From an uncultured Prevotellaceae bacterium (GTDB lineage Bacteria > Bacteroidota > Bacteroidia > Bacteroidales > Bacteroidaceae), in the NCBI GenBank assembly GCA_947168045.1, contig CAMVKN010000038.1, forward strand, positions 1 through 37,043: a stretch of DNA of 37,043 nt, read 5' to 3'. Within the stretch, counting starts at the first letter, position 1. Every line of letters starts with the position of its first letter. This document shows positions 1 through 6,947 of this stretch, piece by piece. The notes below the pieces were generated by a model. It searched no databases. It was not told the origin of the DNA and saw only the letters and a program-made list of their open reading frames with translations. The translations under genes and the position numbers were made by a program.

Positions 1-151
1 CTATTGCAATGAGGGCTTCAAGGCTTGGCTGGGTGGTATTGGTGACCCACTTGGACACTGTAGCAGGATCCTTGCCGAGTTTGTCGGACAGCCACTTATT
101 GTTCAGGTCGCGTTCTGCGAGAACGACTCTTATACGATTTAACTTTGCCAT
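1..151 (-). CDS. Helix-turn-helix (Xre/Cro-type) regulator, C-terminus cut by window edge
   Basis: Fifty codons read leftward from ATG at 151 into the window edge with no stop. The protein begins MAKLNRIRVVLAERDL and contains the HTH core WLSDKLGKDPATVSKWVTN, in which helix 2 (WLSDKLG), the turn and the recognition helix (PATVSKWVTN) are visible. This is the usual N-terminal layout of small Cro/C1 repressors. In Bacteroidota, regulators of this type often sit beside restriction-modification or other defence genes; here the genes beyond it are outside the window, so that link is inference. A TAACTTTG promoter element lies 24 nt upstream of the start and fits this start codon. The identity as a DNA-binding regulator is strong; the target is unknown. 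Confidence 0.8.
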   Translation of the reverse strand, partial: MAKLNRIRVVLAERDLNNKWLSDKLGKDPATVSKWVTNTTQPSLEALIAI

Positions 152-174
152 GATAGATTTCTGTTGTTTGACGG

Positions 175-182
175 CAAAGTTA
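175..182 (-). promoter_or_regulatory. Bacteroidota -7 element (TAACTTTG) for the HTH gene
   Basis: On the minus strand TAACTTTG matches TAnnTTTG. It lies 24 nt upstream of the ATG at 151. A TTTG at 199-202 is a possible -33 element, but the spacing is 16 nt, shorter than the usual 19. Confidence 0.55.
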
Positions 183-706
183 CAAAATATAATCGAAACA
201 AATGCTGATATGCTCAAAAAACTCCATAAATAAGCCAAAATTTGATTAAAAGACCAATCTTTTGATGAAGACATGACAATATTCATGCTTATTATTATAT
301 ATAATGTGTATTTGAAATATCTTTTGAAATGACCGACAACCATATGGTTTTCTTCGCGGAAATCGCATTCATTTATGGAGGCAATGAAGGTTCTTTGCAT
401 GGCAAAGCGGCAAAGCCGAGCGCGGAGAAAAGTTCGGAGAAAATCATAAAAAGATCGGAGAGAAGTTCGGAAACAACCGCAATAAGTTCGGGAACAGGTT
501 CGGGAACTCATCCTCATAAGATCTTGGACAAGCCAAGCGGCAAAGACGAGCATGGGGACATCCATACAATAGAAATCAAGCGAGTTTTTTTCTCTTCTTA
601 CATAAAGTCGCAAAAGCAAGCATGCGATTTTTACCATAAAGAACTATTGTTTCGGTAGATTAATGTTAAAAACGACAACAATAAGACTATTTATAGTCCT
701 AAAAGC
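183..706. other. About 520 nt without a supported gene
   Basis: This AT-rich stretch has one open frame (329-658, +), but its translation is low in complexity, matches no family I know and has no promoter motif in front of it. Between about 425 and 520 there is a loose tandem repetition of an 11-nt unit near GTTCGGAGAAA (variants GATCGGAGAGA, GTTCGGAAACA, GTTCGGGAACA), which explains the Ser/Glu-rich translation. GGCAAAGCGGCAAAG near 400 is partly echoed near 538 (AAGCGGCAAAG). I see no RNA gene here. Confidence 0.4.
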
Positions 707-737
707 TTTGTGAATCCAAATTAAATCGCTAATTTTG
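707..737 (+). promoter_or_regulatory. Full consensus Bacteroidota promoter of the rloA-like gene
   Basis: TTTG at 707-710, exactly 19 nt, then TAATTTTG at 730-737 matches TTTG-N19-TAnnTTTG perfectly. Transcription should start near 742-744. This decides the start codon of the next gene: a TTG at 735 lies inside the -7 element and cannot be in the mRNA, so ATG 765 is the start. Confidence 0.85.
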
Positions 738-764
738 CAGCAATTCTACAAAATCAAGCGTATA

Positions 765-1994
765 ATGATATTAAAAATCGAATTTGAGAATTTCTTTTCT
801 ATTAGAGATAGAATAAGAATCGACTTCAGAGCAGGAAACATCAATACGGCTCTTGCACGGGAGTTAAGCCATAATGTGATGGAGTGGAACGGTGTGCCAG
901 TACTTAAAACCATTGGACTCTTTGGTCCAAACGCTTCTGGCAAATCGAATATTCTGAAAGCCATTACTTTTTGCTGTAGAATGATTTTGGAGTCCCACCT
1001 CTACAATGAAGGTGCGACATTCAATTTCGAACCTTTCAAATTCGATGGCTGGCAAGATAAATCAAGTAAGTTCTTGATTGATTTTGTGTACGATGACGTG
1101 GAATACGAATATGCTTTTGAATTAACACATGATCATATCATCAGTGAAAGTCTATATCATTACCCAGTTGGCAGACGTGCAAAAATCTTTGTTCGCGACG
1201 CTGACGGAAAATACAGCTTTGGTACAGGCGTTATGGCTAAGCCTTCGGATGTGGTTACAAACACCAGTGAAAAGAACCTTTTCCTAAGTCGTGCCAGCTC
1301 TATGAACCGTGAAATAGCACAAAAGTTATATCGTTATTTCATGAATCAATTCCTGCTGGGGCTTGTGAACGTAAACGATATGATGGTGCTGGATAGTTTC
1401 AATGCCTACAAGAAGGTGATACTTAAAGCTCTTGAAATATGCGATACAGATATTACTGACATCGAGGCAAGGAAAGAGCAAATGCCTGCTCCTGTAGTTG
1501 TTCCTGGTCAAACGGAACTATCATACAAACTAGTGGATGTGCTTCGCTTCAAGACGTACCATCGCAACCAAAAGGACATTATGTTCGACATGGACATGGA
1601 AGAATCTAATGGTACAAGAAAACTATTCCAGATTCTGATACGACTCTTGGATGTGGTAAAGAATAAGAAGAGCATTATGATGGACGAGTTTGACATGGGA
1701 CTTCACACTCGTCTGGCTGATTTCATTCTCGACTTGATTCATGCCTCAGAGAGCAGTCAGTTATTGTTCACATCCCATAACACGAACCTTATCGATGTCA
1801 AGAGACTGAGACGTGATCAGATTGTTTTTGTCAACAAGTCGGAGCAAGGCGCAACAGAAGTGTATTCATTATACGACTTCAAAGATTTCCGTGAGAATAT
1901 GGATGCCGAAAAGGGATATATACAAGGACGCTTTGACGCTGTGCCTTATGTTGATTCATCGGTGTCAAGTATCAAACAATTATTGGAAGGTTGA
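765..1994 (+). CDS. rloA: RloA-type AAA family ATPase (abortive-infection/defence)
   Basis: A 409-aa ATPase of the AAA_15/AAA_21 (RloA, OLD-like) class. The N-terminus MILKIEFENFFSIRD is the usual first strand before an ABC-type ATPase head. Walker A is GPNASGKS at residues 54-61, the signature-like ESNGTRKLF lies near 285, Walker B SIMMDEFDMGLH near 303, and the H-loop FTSHNTNL near 335. RloA proteins are described beside RloB in restriction-linked loci and are regarded as phage-defence effectors. The rloB-like reading frame begins 2 nt after this stop, so the two were an operon, but the partner is truncated. ATG 765 is chosen because an in-frame TTG at 735 lies inside the promoter. The ATPase itself looks intact. 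The gene is AT-richer than the central genes, which suggests transfer. Confidence 0.85.
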   Translation: MILKIEFENFFSIRDRIRIDFRAGNINTALARELSHNVMEWNGVPVLKTIGLFGPNASGKSNILKAITFCCRMILESHLYNEGATFNFEPFKFDGWQDKSSKFLIDFVYDDVEYEYAFELTHDHIISESLYHYPVGRRAKIFVRDADGKYSFGTGVMAKPSDVVTNTSEKNLFLSRASSMNREIAQKLYRYFMNQFLLGLVNVNDMMVLDSFNAYKKVILKALEICDTDITDIEARKEQMPAPVVVPGQTELSYKLVDVLRFKTYHRNQKDIMFDMDMEESNGTRKLFQILIRLLDVVKNKKSIMMDEFDMGLHTRLADFILDLIHASESSQLLFTSHNTNLIDVKRLRRDQIVFVNKSEQGATEVYSLYDFKDFRENMDAEKGYIQGRFDAVPYVDSSVSSIKQLLEG

Positions 1995-1996
1995 TT

Positions 1997-2164
1997 ATGG
2001 CAAGCAAAAGAGAACCATCTCCATCCCTGCGGATGCGAAAGATTGCTCTCGTCATTTGCGAAGGCGAGACAGAGGTCTGCTATATCAACCTTCTAAAATC
2101 GTGGTATAAGTCACCCATCAGAATCATTTCGCACATAGAAGGTACAAAGGTAAGAACAGGCTGA
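1997..2164 (+). pseudogene. rloB: rloB 5' fragment (55 codons, truncated)
   Basis: The frame starts 2 nt after the RloA stop and encodes MASKREPSPSLRMRK followed by IALVICEGETEVCYI. The hydrophobic strand plus CEGETE is the N-terminal signature of RloB proteins, and the acidic cluster resembles the TOPRIM-like first motif. RloB is usually about 200 aa; this frame stops with TGA at 2162 after 55 residues. The DNA beyond it is a hairpin and then a fragment of an unrelated gene on the opposite strand, so the remaining three quarters of RloB have been removed by a deletion or recombination, not by a point mutation alone. The RloAB pair is therefore probably inactive, unless the short peptide still works, which I doubt. 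Confidence 0.7.
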
Positions 2165-2176
2165 ACAATCATAAAT

Positions 2177-2211
2177 AACTGGCGTATAGTCATTGGAACT
2201 ATACACCAGTT
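2177..2211. terminator. 14-bp hairpin between converging gene fragments
   Basis: AACTGGCGTATAGT (2177-2190) pairs with ACTATACACCAGTT (2198-2211) across a 7-nt loop with a single C/A mismatch on the plus strand, which becomes a G-U pair on the minus strand. It lies between two converging remnants (rloB, + and the AAA+ fragment, -), as expected for a bidirectional terminator, though no long T-tract follows. Confidence 0.6.
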
Positions 2212-2255
2212 TGTTATGCATACCAAAATAACTATTAAGATTAGCAAAATAGCAG

Positions 2256-2708
2256 CTACACAAAACCTATACGCTTACCATTGTTGCTGCTCATTGACAG
2301 CTCTTCACGACAGTATGCTTGCAGCTTCTCAAACGATGGGCTGACGCCTATGAGAACAGATTCGATGATGTACTTGCGAGTGATGTTTTCAATCTGTCCG
2401 CCACTGAGGCTGTAACTTTTGGCAAGGATAGTTGCCTGGTATTTATGCAGTTCTGGCAGCAGTGTCAGCCAGATGTTCTTCATTGCCTCCAAACTTGGAC
2501 GGCGGAACTCGATTTTGTATAGGAATCGGCGCTCGAAGGCACGGTCAAAGTTCTCCGACAGATTAGTGGTAGCGATGAGGATGCCATTGAGGCTTTCCAT
2601 CTCCTGCAGGATGATATTCTGGAGCGTATTCTCCATCTTCTCCACGGCACTGTCAGCGCCTCCATTTCGGCGTCCGATAACGGCAGTTTGACTGTCTTGG
2701 TTCGTTTG
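2256..2708 (-). pseudogene. 3' fragment of an AAA+ ATPase
   Basis: The open frame reads VIGRRNGGADSAVEKMEN, then ILQEMESLNGILIATTNL (sensor 1), then the arginine-finger segment FDRAFERRFLYKIEFRRP and a C-terminal lid helix region. These are the second half of a FtsH/ClpX-like AAA+ module in the order expected. Walker A and the Walker B acidic residues are missing. The frame has no ATG at a sensible place (first usable codon is GTG at 2645) and runs back without a stop to the TAA of the LD-carboxypeptidase at 2709-2711, sharing that gene's frame. About 150 codons survive. The simplest reading is that a deletion fused the tail of an ATPase gene to the sequence just behind the carboxypeptidase gene. 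The product should be non-functional. Confidence 0.75.
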
Positions 2709-3839
2709 TTACTCTGTTTTTCCGGCCAGCCGCAAGCGGACAGACGCTGGTGTCTCCGGAGCCACTATCTCGGTGGTTCTGACCAGTTGCTGGTCGCCGT
2801 CGATGTTGAACTGGAGGGTAGCTCCATCTGAGTGGACATCAATGGTGACGTTTGCTCCCATCACCAGGGGCAGGTTCACATCACCATGACCAGCAGGGAA
2901 TCCGCAGAGCACGGGGATATGATACTCTTTAAGCAGTTCGTGAATCATGGCTTCAACACTGATTGTCGCACCGTTTGCATCCTTGAACTCAGTGCCGCAG
3001 TCGGTAAACTCACCAAGGATGACTCCTTTGCAACGGTTGAGGACGCCATTCATCTGTAGAATACGCATCTGTCGGTCGATATTATGCATCGACTCCTCGA
3101 CCTCCTCCACAAAGAGAATGATGTCACGTCCGAGGGTGGCGTCAGCCTGAGAGCCAATATTGGGTGCGAAGGTGCAGATGTTGCCGCCTACGAGTACCCC
3201 GCTTGCGCTACCCTCAATGTTCTGCGGGTGTGAAGGCACCTCATAGCGTGGCACTTTACCCATGAGCAGGTCACGCATGAGGGTGCTGGTCGCGTCGGTG
3301 CCGCCCTGGGCGAGGAACGAGCTCATGGTACCGTGGATACTCATCACACCGGCACGGTTCCATAGTCCATGCAGGGTGCTGATGTCGCTGAAGCCTACAA
3401 TCCATTTTGGCGAAGCCTTCAGTTGTGCAAGTGATAGCTGGTTGATGAGCTGAATGGTGCCATAGCCGCCACGGTTGCAGATGATAGCCTTGATGGTGGG
3501 GTCGTTAAGAGCCCAGTTGATGTCACTCATGCGCTCTGCCACCGTTCCTGCATAGCGTCCGTCGACCACCTTGCCCACATTTGGACCAATGACAGGTTCA
3601 AGTCCCCACGACTTCAGCACGGCAGCTGTCTTCTCCACGTTCTCCATCGGCGTGTAGTACGAAGGTGAGATAAGTGCCACCTTGTCGCCGGTCTTCAGGT
3701 ATTCGGGGCGCTGGCAATCCAGCACTACCTGCTGTTGTGGATTCACCACTACAATCTCGTTTTCATCGTCTTTGCACGATGTCATCATCATGCCACAGCT
3801 CAGTAGGGCGACTGCGGCCATCAGGGAATACTTTTTCAT
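2709..3839 (-). CDS. LD-carboxypeptidase (peptidase family S66), lipoprotein
   Basis: A 376-aa exported lipoprotein: signal peptide with lipobox MMTSC and lipidated Cys22. The S66 (LdcA/MccF) features are in order: SPSYY near 58-62 in the N-terminal domain, NRGGYGT at 122-128, the nucleophile elbow GFSDIST with Ser151, VGGNICTF at 217-224, the catalytic Glu in FVEEVEE near 245, and the catalytic His318 in FPAGHGDVNLPL. Family members cut the L-Lys/DAP-D-Ala bond of murein tetrapeptides during cell-wall recycling or inactivate peptide antibiotics (MccF). A lipidated periplasmic form fits trimming of cell-wall peptides; the cytoplasmic LdcA role is less likely. All three catalytic residues are present. 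It is a single-gene transcript with a TACCTTTG element about 80 nt upstream. Confidence 0.9.
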   Translation of the reverse strand: MKKYSLMAAVALLSCGMMMTSCKDDENEIVVVNPQQQVVLDCQRPEYLKTGDKVALISPSYYTPMENVEKTAAVLKSWGLEPVIGPNVGKVVDGRYAGTVAERMSDINWALNDPTIKAIICNRGGYGTIQLINQLSLAQLKASPKWIVGFSDISTLHGLWNRAGVMSIHGTMSSFLAQGGTDATSTLMRDLLMGKVPRYEVPSHPQNIEGSASGVLVGGNICTFAPNIGSQADATLGRDIILFVEEVEESMHNIDRQMRILQMNGVLNRCKGVILGEFTDCGTEFKDANGATISVEAMIHELLKEYHIPVLCGFPAGHGDVNLPLVMGANVTIDVHSDGATLQFNIDGDQQLVRTTEIVAPETPASVRLRLAGKTE

Positions 3840-3918
3840 GTTTTTTTGTTGTAACTATTGATTGTATCTTTAATACGACGTTTTTACCTTATAATATATA
3901 GTCTCATCAATGACACTG

Positions 3919-3926
3919 CAAAGGTA
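3919..3926 (-). promoter_or_regulatory. -7 element TACCTTTG for the LD-carboxypeptidase gene
   Basis: An exact TAnnTTTG match on the minus strand, 80 nt upstream of the start at 3839. The expected -33 position (3946-3949) has no clear TTTG. Confidence 0.65.
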
Positions 3927-4045
3927 AACATAAAAATTGAGAAAACCACTCCTTTTGGATGATTATTTCACGGAATTATCCCCATGAGATATTCCAACAA
4001 GTCGACACTTTACGGAGTTATCTCAATGCCAGGCTGAAATACGTC

Positions 4046-4090
4046 GGCTCCCCATGAGAAAAGTGCATTGACTTCTTCTCCTGGGGAGCC
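4046..4090. terminator. Hairpin downstream of the hydrolase gene
   Basis: GGCTCCCC (4046-4053) pairs with GGGGAGCC (4083-4090); after a 2-nt mismatch GAGAA (4056-4060) pairs with TTCTC (4076-4080). It follows the minus-strand hydrolase gene by about 30 nt. No T-tract follows, so it is either a weak terminator or an mRNA 3'-end stabiliser. Confidence 0.5.
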
Positions 4091-4118
4091 ATAGTACAAG
4101 TAGTGTAAGCAAAAAAGC

Positions 4119-5213
4119 TTATTTCATAGCCTCCTTAAAAAACTGTTCCATCTTGTCGTAAGGGATGACACCGGCCACATCGTCATAGAGGTCAACATGC
4201 GAAGCACCGGGAATGACGCAAAACTCCTTGTTTCCTTCCTTGGCACTCACGCCCTCGACGTGTTTGCCCGTCATCTTCTCGAAAGCATACTCAGAGAAGT
4301 AGCGGCTGTGGGCCTTCTCACCATGAATGAGCAGCACCGGGTTCTCAATCTCATGCGCCCATGCCAGAAGCGGCTGGTTGAGGAACGACTGACAGCCGAT
4401 GACGTTCCATCCGTCAGTTGAGTTGCCACTGCGCTCGTGGAAGCCTCGCTCAGTCTTGTAATATGCATGATAGTCCTTGACGAACCAGGGTGCATCTTCA
4501 GGCAGGGGGTCAATGACTCCGCCTGCACGCTGATAGGTGCCGGCCTTGTAGTCAGCAGTGCGCTGAGCAGCAATAGCCTTGCGCTTCTCCATACGCTGTT
4601 CGGGGGTGTTTTCGCTCTGGAAGTAGCCCTCTACATTCACTTTGCTCATGTCGTACATCGTTGAGGCAACGGTAGCCTTTATGCGAGGATCGATGGCGGC
4701 AGCATTGACGGCCATGCCACCAAAGCCGCAGATGCCGATGATGCCGATGCGCTCAGGGTCGACATTGTCTTGCACGGAGAGGAAATCGACGGCGGCGAGG
4801 AAATCCTCGGTGTTGATGTCGGGTGAGGCCATTCGGCGGGGTTCACCACCACTCTCACCAGTAAATGACGGGTCGAAGGCAATGGTGAGGAAGCCACGCT
4901 CAGCCATGTGCTGAGCATAGAGTCCGCTCGACTGCTCCTTGACGGCACCAAAGGGACCGCTCACGGCGATGGCCGCCAGCTTGCCCTCGACATTCTTCGG
5001 TGTGTACATGTCGGCAGCGAGTTCAATGCCATAGCGGTTGCGGAACGTGACCTTCTTGTGGTCTACCTTGTCGCTCTTGGGGAACTTCTTGTCCCACTCC
5101 TGAGTCAGTGTCAGTGATGTGTTCATCTTCTCTTCAGTTTTAGTTTGTTCCTTGTGACTGCAGGCGGTGACCACTGCGACCACCAGCATTGCAGATAATA
5201 ATAGTTTTTTCAT
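4119..5213 (-). CDS. Alpha/beta hydrolase lipoprotein, Cys-nucleophile (YcjY/dienelactone-hydrolase-like)
   Basis: A 364-aa exported hydrolase. MKKLLLSAMLVVAVVTAC is a lipoprotein signal with Cys18. The hydrolase domain shows the oxyanion strand AIAVSGPFGAVKE (80-93), FDPSFTGESGG (113-123), the nucleophile elbow GIIGICGFGGM with Cys162 in place of Ser, and a catalytic His in GASHVDLYDD near the end. The Cys elbow is typical of the YcjY/dienelactone-hydrolase-like branch; the substrate is unknown. The open frame extends upstream to 5330, but the TACCTTTG promoter at 5243-5250 lies inside that extension, so translation must begin at 5228 or 5213. I prefer 5213 because it gives a clean lipoprotein signal. 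It is divergent from the AraC gene 170 nt away, which probably controls it. Confidence 0.85.
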   Translation of the reverse strand: MKKLLLSAMLVVAVVTACSHKEQTKTEEKMNTSLTLTQEWDKKFPKSDKVDHKKVTFRNRYGIELAADMYTPKNVEGKLAAIAVSGPFGAVKEQSSGLYAQHMAERGFLTIAFDPSFTGESGGEPRRMASPDINTEDFLAAVDFLSVQDNVDPERIGIIGICGFGGMAVNAAAIDPRIKATVASTMYDMSKVNVEGYFQSENTPEQRMEKRKAIAAQRTADYKAGTYQRAGGVIDPLPEDAPWFVKDYHAYYKTERGFHERSGNSTDGWNVIGCQSFLNQPLLAWAHEIENPVLLIHGEKAHSRYFSEYAFEKMTGKHVEGVSAKEGNKEFCVIPGASHVDLYDDVAGVIPYDKMEQFFKEAMK

Positions 5214-5242
5214 TTTTCTATGCTTCATAGAGGTTACTGCTG

Positions 5243-5250
5243 CAAAGGTA
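5243..5250 (-). promoter_or_regulatory. -7 element TACCTTTG for the hydrolase gene
   Basis: An exact match on the minus strand. It places the transcript start near 5236, about 8 nt before the ATG at 5228 and 23 nt before the ATG at 5213, and excludes the longer open frame that begins at 5330. Confidence 0.7.
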
Positions 5251-5368
5251 AGAGGTTTTCTCTGAATAGAGGACACACAAAAAGCATAGATATTTACCAA
5301 TATTACTGATTTTAGACTTCTCCCGCACATTTCTCAACCGTTTTCGTTACTAATTGAAAAAAAACAGT

Positions 5369-5376
5369 TACCTTTG
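5369..5376 (+). promoter_or_regulatory. -7 element TACCTTTG for the AraC gene, almost leaderless
   Basis: An exact TAnnTTTG match that ends 8 nt before the ATG at 5385. The expected transcript start (5-7 nt downstream of the element) leaves a leader of only 1-4 nt. Confidence 0.7.
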
Positions 5377-5384
5377 TTGTCGAA

Positions 5385-6284
5385 ATGAAGAAGATACTGA
5401 ATGTTGACACTCCCAATGTCTTTGCCCGCCATGTGGGTGCCCCTGAGTTGCACCCACTGTTGAGCATCATTCACTATGACGAAGTGTCACCCGTACACAA
5501 CAGCCTGAACAACTACGGTGTGTACGGATTATTTATTCAGCGCGAGTTCCCTTCTAACCTCAGCTATGGCACCCGCCCTCTGCAAGTCAGCGATGCCTCC
5601 ATCATTGCCGTGGCACCAGGACAACTGGGTGGCGGCGAGGATGAAGGCGAGGAACTGATGATTAGTGGCTGGGCCATTTTGTGGTCACCAGAGCTGATTC
5701 ACAACACCGACCTGGAGCCCAGGATGCGTGACTACCATTTCTTCTCCTATTTTTATACGGAGTCGCTACGAACAGAACAGTCAGAGTGGCTGTTCATCGA
5801 CCAATTGCTCAGTCAGATGAGGCAGGAAGTACAGTCGAATGACGACACGCACGTGCTACGCAACGTGTTGTTGGCCTACCTGCGCCTGCTGCTGGAATAC
5901 TGCTACCGCATCTACCTGCGCCAGTTCTCAGAAGAGAACAAAGACACGGCCGACATTCTGAAGCGTTTCCACGCGCTGCTCGAAAAGTATTACTTCGAGG
6001 GCCGGCAACACCGTCTGGGATTGCCTACCGTGGCCTACTGTGCCTCTGAGATGGCCTATTCACCGCACTATTTTGGCGACCTGTTCCGTAAGAACACGGG
6101 GACCACCGCCATCAACTATATTCACACCTACGTTGTCAACATAGGCAAGAGCCTGCTGATGCAGGGACACAACATCAACGAGACCTCGCGCCTACTTGGC
6201 TTCGATTACCCACATCATTTCACCCGCCTCTTCAAGAATACGGTTGGCATCACGCCAAGTCAGTTTATTGGAAAGCAGGCTTAA
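5385..6284 (+). CDS. AraC family transcriptional regulator
   Basis: A 299-aa protein with an N-terminal sensor region (about 1-190, with a cupin-like arrangement of strands) and a C-terminal AraC double HTH (about 195-297). The first HTH is seen in LPTVAYCASEMAYSPHYFGD followed by FRKNTG, the second in INETSRLLGFDYPHHFTR, and the conserved terminal signature FKNTVGITPSQF is complete. It is divergent from the hydrolase gene, which is the obvious candidate target, and its stop is followed after 8 nt by vsr, so the two are probably co-transcribed. No ligand can be inferred. The promoter lies so close to the start codon that the mRNA should be nearly leaderless. Confidence 0.9.
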   Translation: MKKILNVDTPNVFARHVGAPELHPLLSIIHYDEVSPVHNSLNNYGVYGLFIQREFPSNLSYGTRPLQVSDASIIAVAPGQLGGGEDEGEELMISGWAILWSPELIHNTDLEPRMRDYHFFSYFYTESLRTEQSEWLFIDQLLSQMRQEVQSNDDTHVLRNVLLAYLRLLLEYCYRIYLRQFSEENKDTADILKRFHALLEKYYFEGRQHRLGLPTVAYCASEMAYSPHYFGDLFRKNTGTTAINYIHTYVVNIGKSLLMQGHNINETSRLLGFDYPHHFTRLFKNTVGITPSQFIGKQA

Positions 6285-6292
6285 ACCACAGC

Positions 6293-6883
6293 ATGAAACA
6301 GACAGAAGAAGCAAACACGCCGTACAGTTCTGCCGACCTGCTGCGCAAAGAACAGCGGCACAAGAACATGGCTGCCATCCACTCGAAGGACACGAAGCCA
6401 GAGTTGATTGTGCGGCGTGGACTGTGGAAGAGAGGCTTTCGGTACAGGCTGAACTACAAGAGGCTGCCGGGACATCCCGACCTTGTTCTGAGGAAATACA
6501 GGACATGTATCTTTGTGAACGGATGCTTCTGGCACGGACACCATGTCGACTTGGCCTTCACCGACATTCCCACAACAATCATTAACTCGGCTTGCTGCAA
6601 GATTCCGAAGACCAACCGCACGTTCTGGGTGAACAAAATTCGCAGGAACAAGGAGCGCGACAAGGAGGAGCAGCGCCTGCTGGCTGAGATGGGATGGCAC
6701 TGCATCACGGTGTGGGAATGTGAACTGAAGCCGCAGAAGCGCGAAGAGACGCTCGATGCTATCGCCTTCACCCTCAACCACATTTGGCTGCAAGACCACA
6801 GTGCAAAGGCCATCCCCTACCCTATAGAGGGAGCGGACAAGCCCATGCCGATGGCAGCCGAAGAAGAGGGAGGAGAGCAATAG
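6293..6883 (+). CDS. vsr: Very short patch repair endonuclease (Vsr)
   Basis: A 196-aa Vsr homologue, which nicks DNA 5' of T in T:G mismatches created by deamination of 5-methylcytosine. Motifs in order: NMAAIHSKDTKPELIVRRGL (25-44), the metal-binding Asp63 in LPGHPDLVL, IFVNGCFWHGHH (73-84) with the conserved Cys/Trp/His cluster, PKTNRTFWVNKIRRNKERD (105-123) and VWECEL (140-145). These are the diagnostic Vsr blocks and all look intact. The C-terminal 40 residues are a non-conserved extension. Family members usually lie next to a C5-cytosine methyltransferase gene; none is in this window, and the gene instead follows an AraC regulator by 8 nt. It could be an orphan left from a lost restriction-modification locus. 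Confidence 0.93.
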   Translation: MKQTEEANTPYSSADLLRKEQRHKNMAAIHSKDTKPELIVRRGLWKRGFRYRLNYKRLPGHPDLVLRKYRTCIFVNGCFWHGHHVDLAFTDIPTTIINSACCKIPKTNRTFWVNKIRRNKERDKEEQRLLAEMGWHCITVWECELKPQKREETLDAIAFTLNHIWLQDHSAKAIPYPIEGADKPMPMAAEEEGGEQ

Positions 6884-6887
6884 ATAA

Positions 6888-6916
6888 TTCGGGCGCAGTT
6901 TAATGCTGCGCCCGAA
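6888..6916. terminator. Bidirectional terminator between vsr and the DUF349 gene
   Basis: TTCGGGCGCAG (6888-6898) and CTGCGCCCGAA (6906-6916) form a perfect 11-bp stem with a 7-nt loop. It begins 5 nt after the vsr stop and ends about 30 nt from the end of the converging DUF349 gene. Confidence 0.8.
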
Positions 6917-6947
6917 CTACATTATTCACTATATGTGACCTTGTCAA

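Noticed and set aside
329..658. 109-codon open frame on the plus strand
   Set aside because: Its translation is repetitive Ser/Glu/Lys-rich sequence produced by a degenerate 11-nt repeat, there is no promoter motif ahead of it and it resembles no family.
735..764. Upstream TTG start for the RloA-type ATPase
   Set aside because: The TTG lies inside a perfect -7 promoter element, so it cannot be part of the transcript; ATG 765 gives the normal N-terminus.
5214..5330. 39-residue N-terminal extension of the alpha/beta hydrolase
   Set aside because: The TACCTTTG promoter lies within it and the lipoprotein signal begins only at ATG 5213.
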